Positions 24,251 through 30,120 of a stretch of 30,120 bases of DNA are shown here, piece after piece; the stretch's first letter is position 1, and every line of letters begins with the position of its first letter. The notes under the pieces were generated by a model that did not search any database, was not told the origin of the DNA, and was given only the letters and a program-made list of their open reading frames with translations. The stretch is taken from positions 1 to 30,120 of the forward strand of contig JASFQI010000013.1 in NCBI GenBank assembly GCA_050115555.1, read 5' to 3'. A program made the position numbers and the translations under genes. This stretch comes from JASFQI01 sp050115555 (GTDB taxonomy: Bacteria; Desulfobacterota; DSM-4660; Desulfatiglandales; HGW-15).

Positions 24251-24259
24251 TGGTATACT
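24251..24259 (+). promoter_or_regulatory. Extended -10 promoter before the hybrid sensor kinase
   Basis: TGGTATACT contains the TGn extension and TATACT (5 of 6 to TATAAT). No -35 match lies at 16-18 nt upstream. Predicted transcription starts near 24266, leaving a short leader with GAGGGA (24278-24283) six bases before the ATG at 24290. The rest of the 24050-24289 gap shows neither a clear terminator nor a gene. Confidence 0.45.
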
Positions 24260-24289
24260 ATTTGAGTTACGCATTCCGAGGGATTCCTT

Positions 24290-27200
24290 ATGCTCAACAT
24301 CCACAGCATCCAGTCGAGGCTGGTTTTCTACCTGCTGGCCGTCATTGGGGGGGTGTTTCTCTTCCAAGCCCTCTACCTCTCCCCTCGAATCAAAGAGAAC
24401 GCCACACAGAATGCGCGGGAAGTTCAGGAGGCTGCCGTTACCCAGATTGCAGAAGGCCTGGATGCCACGTTTCAATACGCCCTCTCCGAGCTGGAAGCCA
24501 TGGCCGCCCTGCCGGACATCCGTTCCCTGGACAGGGAGCGGATGGACCGAGCCATTCACGTGCTCAATGCCTCCAAACGCTTCTTCAACTACTACTTCGT
24601 GATGGACCGGGAGGGTCGCTGGCTGTCCTACGTGAACCGGCCGGAGCTGGTGGGCCAGTCCATTCCCCGCGAAAACATGGACTGGGTGGACCGAACCTTT
24701 TCCGAGAACCGAACGATCTTCATGGATGTGGTCCAGGCCCGAACCGGGTCCCTGGTCAGCGGGTTTTCCACGCCCGTCCGAGGGGATGACGGTCAGCCGG
24801 TCGCACTCCTTCGAGGGGTCATCCTGGTGTCCGAAGAGAACGTGCTCCTTCGGTTCATACGGAATGTCAAGGTGGGAAAGAGCGGGTTTGCGTTCCTTCT
24901 CTCCTCAAACGGCCAACTCCTTGCGCATCCTGAAAAAAGCCTCCAAGTGCAGAGACCTGAACAGCCTCGTCCTCAGGATCGCGCACTGGCAAAGGCGGCC
25001 CTGCGAGGTGAATCCGGAAGTACCATGCTTTCGGAGGAAGGGCACCCGTGGATGGTCGCCTATCACCCAGTGTTCACCACGGGGTGGGCCGTCGTTGTCA
25101 AGCAACCCATGGAGGACCTCCTGGCCGCAGCCCGGAGGGAAGCGCGCCTGAACTCCCTGATCCTTGTTGCTTCGTTCTTTCTGGGCCTTGTCGTGGCGGT
25201 ATTCGTGGTCAAGACGTCTCTTCGACCTCTGGCTGCACTCGTGCGGCAGATTCGAGCGGGCCGAGTGGACACGACCGACAAGGTGTATCCTAAAGACGAG
25301 ATCGGACAACTGGCCCGGCAATACGATGAGCTCTACGCGAGCCTGTTCGCATCCCGGGAGAAGCTTCGGCAGTCGGAGGCGAAGTTCCGCACCCTGTTCA
25401 ACAGCGCCAGCGACGGCCTGCTCATCCTCGACCTGAAAGGCCGAATCCTGGAGGTGAATCAGGTGGCCTGCGAACAGTGGGGGTACACACGCGAGGAAGT
25501 CCTTCGCATGACCGTCGCCGACCTGGACGCACAGGAACACAGAGACCAGATCGAGGAGCGAATTCAAGGAGTCCTGGAAAAAGGGCAGCTCATCTTCGAA
25601 ACGGCCCATGTGACCAAAGACGGCACAACCATTCCCCTGGAGGTAAGCGCCCGGCACATCGAGTTCGAGGGACAGCCTTCCCTCCTGTGCATCTTGCGGA
25701 ACCTGACCGAGCGAAAGGAAGCCGAGCGCGCCTTGCGCGAGAGCGAGGAAAAATACCGGCTTCTCGTGGAAAAACAGCAGGACCTGGTGGTGAAAGTGGA
25801 CCTCCAAGGCCGGTTTCTCTTTGTAAGCCCCTCCTATTGCGACATGTTCGACATGCAGGAGGAAGAGCTGCTCGGAAAGAGCTTCATGCCGCTGGTGCAC
25901 GAAGAGGACCGGGAAAGCACGGAGAAAGCCATGGAGGCCCTTTTTCACCCTCCACATACAGCTTACATGGAGCAGCGAGCCCGGACGCGTCACGGATGGC
26001 GTTGGCTGGCCTGGGCGGACACCGCCATCCTGGACGATGAGGGCCAGGTGACGGCGATTCACGGGGTGGGACGCGACATCACGGATCAGAAACGCATCGA
26101 GCAGGCCCTTCGCCGGGAAAAGGAGCGGTTTCAAGTACTGGTGGAGTCTTCGCCCTTCGGCGTAGTCCTCACGGACGATGGTTCCGCTCTCCAGTACGTG
26201 AACCCGCGCTTCACCGAGGTGTTCGGGTACGATCTCGAGGACATTCCAACGACCGATGCGTGGTTCCGTCTTGCCTACCCGGATCCTGCGTACCGGAGCC
26301 AGGTCCTTGAGGCCTGGGAGCAGGACCTCTCCCCGGACCGCAGGAACCGAACCAGCCACCGGGTGTTCGCGGTTCGCTGCAAGGACGGTTCGAGCAAGGA
26401 GGTGCACTTCCGGCTCGTGCACCTAAAAAGCGGAGAGCTGCTCATTCTTCTCGAAGACATCACGCAGCAGAAACGCCTGGAAAAGCAGTTCTTTCAGGCG
26501 CAGAAAATGGAAGCCGTGGGGACCCTGGCCGAGGGAATTGCCCACGACTTCAACAACCTCTTGATGGGTATTCAGGGAAGGATCTCCCTGATCCTATCGA
26601 GCCAGGAGCTCCCCCCTTCCCACAGGGAGCACCTTCAAGGGGTCGAGGAGTACGTTCGAAGCGCTTCGGATCTCACCCGGCAGCTCCTGGGGATCGCGCA
26701 AGGAGGGAAGCACGAGGTCCGGCCCATTGATCTGAACGGACTGGTAAAAAAGAGTGCCGACATGTTCGGGCGCACCAGAAAAGAAATCCGCCTTCACCAA
26801 AAGCTCGCGGAGTATCCGTTGCGCGTTGAGGTGGACTCTGGACAGATCGAACAGGTGCTCTTGAACCTTTACGTGAATGCCTGGCAGGCCATGCCTGCGG
26901 GCGGAGACCTGTTTCTTGAAACCCGGGCGGTGCGCCTGGACGAGAGAGAGGTCGAACCCTACGGACTGGATCCGGGAGACTACGTACTGATTTCGGTGAC
27001 CGACACGGGCGTGGGCATGGAAAAAAGAGTCCAGGAGCGCATATTCGATCCCTTCTTCACCACCAAGGGCATGGGCCGGGGCACGGGCCTGGGATTGGCT
27101 TCGGCTTACGGGATCATCAAGAACCACAGTGGATTCATTCGTGTGTACAGCGAAAAAGGCCAGGGGACGACCTTTTACATCTACCTGCCGGCCACAGCCA

Positions 27201-27613
27201 AAGCCGTTCAGGAAGAGCCCTCCAAAGAGACTGGGGTTCGTCGTGGAAAAGGGAGGGTATTACTGGTGGACGACGAGAAGATGATTCTCGATGTGGGGTC
27301 TCAAATGCTGGAAAGCCTGGGGTACGAGGTGATCACCGCATCCGGAGGAAATGCGGCGGTCCAGATGTATCAGGAGCGTTTGGGTGAGATCGATCTGGTC
27401 ATTCTGGACCTGATCATGCCCGATCTGCATGGGGGAGAGACCTTCGACCGACTGAAGGCGATCCATCCCGGCGTCCGCGTTCTCCTCTCCAGCGGATACA
27501 GCATCAACGGCAAGGCCACAGAAATCCTGAACCGGGGCTGCCTCGGTTTTCTTCAAAAGCCGTTCGACCTGGAAGAGCTCTCGCGAAGGATAGCAGAGGC
27601 CATAAAGGACTGA
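24290..27613 (+). CDS. Hybrid sensor histidine kinase: Cache, HAMP, three PAS, kinase, receiver
   Basis: This is a 1107-aa membrane sensor. A first membrane helix (about 12-30) leads to a periplasmic double-Cache-type domain (35-285; D-R-E-G-R-W-L-S-Y-V, then S-G-F-A-F-L-L-S-S-N-G-Q-L-L-A-H-P). The second helix is at about 287-307, followed by a HAMP linker. Three PAS domains follow (about 365-485, 488-608, 612-735), each ending in a PAC-like strand. The histidine is in G-I-A-H-D-F-N-N-L-L near residue 751. N-A-W-Q-A-M, D-T-G-V-G-M and G-T-G-L-G-L-A are the ATP boxes. A C-terminal receiver (about 988-1107) carries D-L-I-M-P-D and Q-K-P-F. The ligand is probably a small extracellular molecule. 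No separate output gene is adjacent. Confidence 0.92.
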   Translation: MLNIHSIQSRLVFYLLAVIGGVFLFQALYLSPRIKENATQNAREVQEAAVTQIAEGLDATFQYALSELEAMAALPDIRSLDRERMDRAIHVLNASKRFFNYYFVMDREGRWLSYVNRPELVGQSIPRENMDWVDRTFSENRTIFMDVVQARTGSLVSGFSTPVRGDDGQPVALLRGVILVSEENVLLRFIRNVKVGKSGFAFLLSSNGQLLAHPEKSLQVQRPEQPRPQDRALAKAALRGESGSTMLSEEGHPWMVAYHPVFTTGWAVVVKQPMEDLLAAARREARLNSLILVASFFLGLVVAVFVVKTSLRPLAALVRQIRAGRVDTTDKVYPKDEIGQLARQYDELYASLFASREKLRQSEAKFRTLFNSASDGLLILDLKGRILEVNQVACEQWGYTREEVLRMTVADLDAQEHRDQIEERIQGVLEKGQLIFETAHVTKDGTTIPLEVSARHIEFEGQPSLLCILRNLTERKEAERALRESEEKYRLLVEKQQDLVVKVDLQGRFLFVSPSYCDMFDMQEEELLGKSFMPLVHEEDRESTEKAMEALFHPPHTAYMEQRARTRHGWRWLAWADTAILDDEGQVTAIHGVGRDITDQKRIEQALRREKERFQVLVESSPFGVVLTDDGSALQYVNPRFTEVFGYDLEDIPTTDAWFRLAYPDPAYRSQVLEAWEQDLSPDRRNRTSHRVFAVRCKDGSSKEVHFRLVHLKSGELLILLEDITQQKRLEKQFFQAQKMEAVGTLAEGIAHDFNNLLMGIQGRISLILSSQELPPSHREHLQGVEEYVRSASDLTRQLLGIAQGGKHEVRPIDLNGLVKKSADMFGRTRKEIRLHQKLAEYPLRVEVDSGQIEQVLLNLYVNAWQAMPAGGDLFLETRAVRLDEREVEPYGLDPGDYVLISVTDTGVGMEKRVQERIFDPFFTTKGMGRGTGLGLASAYGIIKNHSGFIRVYSEKGQGTTFYIYLPATAKAVQEEPSKETGVRRGKGRVLLVDDEKMILDVGSQMLESLGYEVITASGGNAAVQMYQERLGEIDLVILDLIMPDLHGGETFDRLKAIHPGVRVLLSSGYSINGKATEILNRGCLGFLQKPFDLEELSRRIAEAIKD

Positions 27614-27648
27614 CCTTCTCGGGGAAGCCCGCCTCAATACTTTTTCGG

Positions 27649-28464
27649 TTACAACCAAACGGTTATCAGGAGCACGGTGAGGCCGACGGCCCAGCAGTAC
27701 GGGGCGAACCAGGAGAATCGGCCGCGGCGGACAAGGCCCATGAGAAACCTCAAGGCCACGAGGCCTACCGCGGCGGCAGCGATTCCTCCGGAGAGAAGTA
27801 CGATGATTCCGGGCCCCTGCGCCGTACCGGTGGCGAGCTGGAGACACAGGGCCCCGGCAATGGCCGGAATGGATAGGAGGAAGGAAAACCGGGCGGCCAG
27901 GTCCCTGTCCAGTCCCACCAGAAGGCCGCATGCAATGGTCGCCCCGGATCGTGAGATGCCCGGAATGATGGCCAACCCCTGGGCCGTTCCCACGGCCAAG
28001 GCCACCAGAAGCCCCAAGCGACGATTCCCTTCAGGGACGGCCTTTGTCACAGCCAGGAGGCCCCCGGTCACGAGCAGCATGACCCCCACAACAGCGACCG
28101 ACCCGAACAAGCTCTCCAGGGGCCCTCGGAACACGGCACCGATCACGGCCGTTGGCACGTTCCCCACAACCACCCAGGTCACCATGGAGCCGCGGAGCCT
28201 CTCGAGCAGGGGCACCGGACTTTCCCCTGATCCCCCTGGCGCGATCACCGCTTGCAGCTCACGGCCCATGGACGCGACGTCCCGCCGAAAATAGAGAAGC
28301 ACGGCAAGGAGCGTCCCCACGTGGAGGCTCGTGTCCAGGAGAAGCTCGGGTTCGTGAAAACCGAAGCCGTGCTGAAACAGGACGAGGTGCCCGGAACTGC
28401 TTATGGGAAGGAACTCGGTGAGCCCCTGTACGATCCCCAGAATCACGCTGGTGAGTGCGTCCAT
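27649..28464 (-). CDS. uppP: Undecaprenyl-diphosphatase UppP (BacA family)
   Basis: This 271-aa polytopic membrane protein matches the usual length. It starts M-D-A-L-T-S-V-I-L-G-I-V-Q-G-L-T-E-F-L-P-I-S-S-S-G-H-L, the diagnostic N-terminal motif with the catalytic Glu and Ser-His, and has the second motif I-I-P-G-I-S-R-S-G-A-T-I near residue 164. It removes a phosphate from undecaprenyl diphosphate so that the carrier for peptidoglycan and O-antigen can be reused. AGGTG lies about six bases before the ATG. It converges on the sensor kinase with only 35 bp between stops and diverges from the phosphofructokinase gene. Confidence 0.94.
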   Translation of the reverse strand: MDALTSVILGIVQGLTEFLPISSSGHLVLFQHGFGFHEPELLLDTSLHVGTLLAVLLYFRRDVASMGRELQAVIAPGGSGESPVPLLERLRGSMVTWVVVGNVPTAVIGAVFRGPLESLFGSVAVVGVMLLVTGGLLAVTKAVPEGNRRLGLLVALAVGTAQGLAIIPGISRSGATIACGLLVGLDRDLAARFSFLLSIPAIAGALCLQLATGTAQGPGIIVLLSGGIAAAAVGLVALRFLMGLVRRGRFSWFAPYCWAVGLTVLLITVWL

Positions 28465-28631
28465 GATGCACCTGGAAAAGAGATGACCGGCTGGAGCCCC
28501 GAACCCGCAAAACGCTCACGGAAGCCGAAGAGAGCGTCTAATTTTCCCGTGACGAACTCATATCCGATCCTTTCTGCTCCTGGCAACTGGAAAATGCGTG
28601 CTGTGAAGGGCAGATGTCGGAACCGCTTGTC

Positions 28632-28660
28632 TTGACAGGGTCCCGCCATTGCCGTATCAT
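28632..28660 (+). promoter_or_regulatory. Strong sigma-70 promoter for phosphofructokinase
   Basis: TTGACA (28632-28637, perfect), a 17-nt spacer, and TATCAT (28655-28660, 5 of 6). This is the best promoter match in the window. Predicted start is near 28667, leaving a leader of about 47 nt that carries GGAGG at 28703-28707. Confidence 0.65.
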
Positions 28661-28713
28661 TTTTCACCAAACGTAAAATCGCCGTGTTCTTAATCCCCTT
28701 TCGGAGGTTGGAG

Positions 28714-29817
28714 ATGAAAACCCGAATCGGAGTGCTCTCAGCAGGTGCCGACTGCCCGGGGATCAACAGCGCCATTCACTGGCTCGTCAACTCCGCCATG
28801 GACAAGGACCTGGTACCGGAACGGGGTATGATGTTCGAGATCCTCGGAATTCGTGACGGCTGGATGGGTCTGACGGACCTCAAGCCGGACAAGAAGGACA
28901 GCGTCAAGCAGTACACCATGAAGCTCGACGCGGACCTCGTCCGAACGTGGGACCGTTACGGGGGGACACGGCTGGGAACGAGTCGTGTGAACCCGTTCGA
29001 TCCGAGCCGGGATCGCTCCGAGGCCGTGGTCAACAACATAAAGAAGCTCGGGCTCGAGGCCCTGGTCGTCATTGGAGGACCGGACAACCTGGGTGTGGCG
29101 TACAAGCTCTACAAGGAAGGCGTCAATGTGGTCGGCATTCCCAAGACCATTGACAAGGACCTCAGCGAGACCGAGTACACCCTGGGGTTCGACTCCGCCG
29201 TCAATATCATCACCCAGGACATTGACCGGCTTCGCATCACTGCCGGTTCCCACAGCCGGATCTTCGTGGTGGAATCCATGGGGCGGAATGCCGGCTGGCT
29301 GGCCCTGGAAGGCGGCGAGGCCTCCGGCGCCTCCATCATCCTGATTCCCGAGCACGACTTTCTCATGGAACGGGTGGTGGACCTTCTGCGAATGAAGCGC
29401 AAGGCAGGGAAACGGTACAGCATCGTCCTGTCGTCGGAGGGAGCGAAACCGCGCGGCATGGAAGAGGTGCACGAGCGTCGCGGCCGGGACGGCTTCGGCC
29501 ACTTCTACCTTGGCGGGATCGGCGGTCTGATCGCCGAGGAAATCGAGAAACAGGCGAAGCTCGAAGTCCGGTACGTGGCGTTGCGGCATCTCCAGCGGGG
29601 CGGGTCACCCACAGCGTTCGACCGGCGCATGGGCCGGAAGTTCGGTATCGGCGCCATCGACATGATCGTAAACGAGGACTTCGGCCGCATGGTGAGCTGG
29701 AAGCTCGGGGCCATCACGAGCGTGCCCCTCAAAAAGGCCCTGGAAAAGCTCAACCTGGTGGATGTGGAGAAATTCTACAATACCAAGAACTATAAGACCC
29801 TGGACAAGATCCTGTAG
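28714..29817 (+). CDS. 6-phosphofructokinase, residues of the pyrophosphate-dependent type
   Basis: The ATG at 28714 has GGAGG six bases upstream and gives 367 aa; the GTG at 28684 would add ten residues without support. Substrate motifs are A-D-C-P-G-I-N near residues 12-18, G-G-P-D-N near 121-125, P-K-T-I-D-K-D at 143-149 with the catalytic Asp, and E-S-M-G-R-N-A-G-W. In E. coli PfkA the sites equivalent to residues 104 and 124 are Gly in ATP enzymes, while Asp and Lys mark pyrophosphate enzymes. Here they read Asp (G-G-P-D) and Lys (P-K-T-I-D). A reversible PPi-dependent enzyme in glycolysis and gluconeogenesis is therefore likely, which suits an energy-limited anaerobe. The Pro in G-G-P-D is unusual. 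Confidence 0.9.
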   Translation: MKTRIGVLSAGADCPGINSAIHWLVNSAMDKDLVPERGMMFEILGIRDGWMGLTDLKPDKKDSVKQYTMKLDADLVRTWDRYGGTRLGTSRVNPFDPSRDRSEAVVNNIKKLGLEALVVIGGPDNLGVAYKLYKEGVNVVGIPKTIDKDLSETEYTLGFDSAVNIITQDIDRLRITAGSHSRIFVVESMGRNAGWLALEGGEASGASIILIPEHDFLMERVVDLLRMKRKAGKRYSIVLSSEGAKPRGMEEVHERRGRDGFGHFYLGGIGGLIAEEIEKQAKLEVRYVALRHLQRGGSPTAFDRRMGRKFGIGAIDMIVNEDFGRMVSWKLGAITSVPLKKALEKLNLVDVEKFYNTKNYKTLDKIL

Positions 29818-30120
29818 AGGCCCGCTCTTTCGGTCGCCGCCTACTCCCTCATAAGCCCGCTGGCATTGGATCTTCGGGGCCAAGCAATGTGAAGGTGTTG
29901 GTGCAGGTGAAAACCAAAGGCTTCCGGGCTTCAGGTGGGGAGGGCACTCGTTCCCGAGCTCCCGGGCCGGTCTTCGCATCGGACTTTCCCGCGGGGGAGT
30001 CCGCCCCCTCCCTGTTCCATCCCCGCCAAACCGTATCTGCTGAACTCTGCCTGCGCTGTTCGTGACGTATTCCCCTTCATCGTCGCACCCGTCCGGCGGG
30101 GACTGGCCAGGGGGTCCCCC
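29818..30120. other. Terminal 303 bp without a recognised gene
   Basis: No open frame here has coding character. The one notable structure is a near-perfect 22-nt palindrome at 29981-30002 (GGACT at one end, AGTCC at the other, CCCGCGGG in the middle, two G-T wobbles). It has no T-run and so is not a standard terminator. I see no clear terminator for the phosphofructokinase gene. Confidence 0.5.

Noticed and set aside
22160..24559. 799-residue leftward open frame
   Set aside because: Antisense to lptD, whose product is unmistakable; the leftward product shows no domain.
24905..26422. 505-residue leftward open frame
   Set aside because: Antisense to the Cache and PAS domains of the hybrid kinase; no domain of its own.
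28684..28713. Upstream GTG start for phosphofructokinase
   Set aside because: The ATG at 28714 has a well-placed GGAGG and gives the conserved N terminus; the extra ten residues add nothing recognisable.
29850..29925. Leftward H-L-H-Q-H-L-H string suggesting a HIT-type or metal-binding protein
   Set aside because: A stop codon lies a few codons upstream in the same frame, so no protein can be built around it.

Overview
This is a high-GC window of about 30 kb from a Gram-negative bacterium. I place it among the former Deltaproteobacteria (Desulfobacterota), perhaps near the Syntrophobacterales. The reasons are an LPS-type outer membrane (LptD), abundant two-component and GGDEF signalling, a small Cys-motif protein followed by a zinc-ribbon/YIP1 protein, and a phosphofructokinase whose diagnostic residues point to pyrophosphate rather than ATP. 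The taxon is inference from gene content. I see no rRNA, tRNA, CRISPR array, prophage or complete insertion sequence.

Layout. (1) Positions 1-238: an AT-rich regulatory knot. It holds the start of a leftward gene cut by the window edge, a hairpin that would hide that gene's ribosome binding site, a perfect 17-bp inverted repeat between two candidate divergent promoters, and a 17-bp tandem duplication. A DUF1499 lipoprotein follows. (2) Positions 702-10295: a lipid-modification locus. A leftward block encodes a secreted protein of unknown family, a DUF2177 membrane protein, a B12-type radical SAM enzyme and a small terpene-cyclase-like toroid protein. A rightward pair encodes a GPH-type MFS transporter and a DUF1295 membrane protein. 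A tightly coupled leftward trio encodes an FAD amine-oxidase-like protein, a DUF1365 protein and a CFA-synthase-family methyltransferase. The rightward pair and the trio collide at a shared TCATGA. (3) Positions 10706-16726: leftward genes for a DUF554 membrane protein, a kinase-like protein lacking its ATPase domain, cardiolipin synthase, a REC-REC-GGDEF regulator, a Crp/Fnr regulator and a histidine phosphatase.

(4) Positions 16999-29817: mostly rightward genes for a small Cys protein, a zinc-ribbon/YIP1 protein, a UvrD/PcrA helicase, FolC, LptD, a large hybrid sensor kinase and a PPi-type phosphofructokinase. UppP lies on the opposite strand. Two intergenic stretches (about 16909-16938 and 20358-20440) resemble short repeats common between genes of environmental bacteria.

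The membrane theme is strong: acyl-chain methylation and oxidation, cardiolipin synthesis, LPS export and undecaprenyl-phosphate recycling. The best candidate for something under-described is region 2. There a recognisable methylated or oxidised fatty-acid cassette is accompanied by a radical SAM/toroid pair and a secreted protein that I cannot place.
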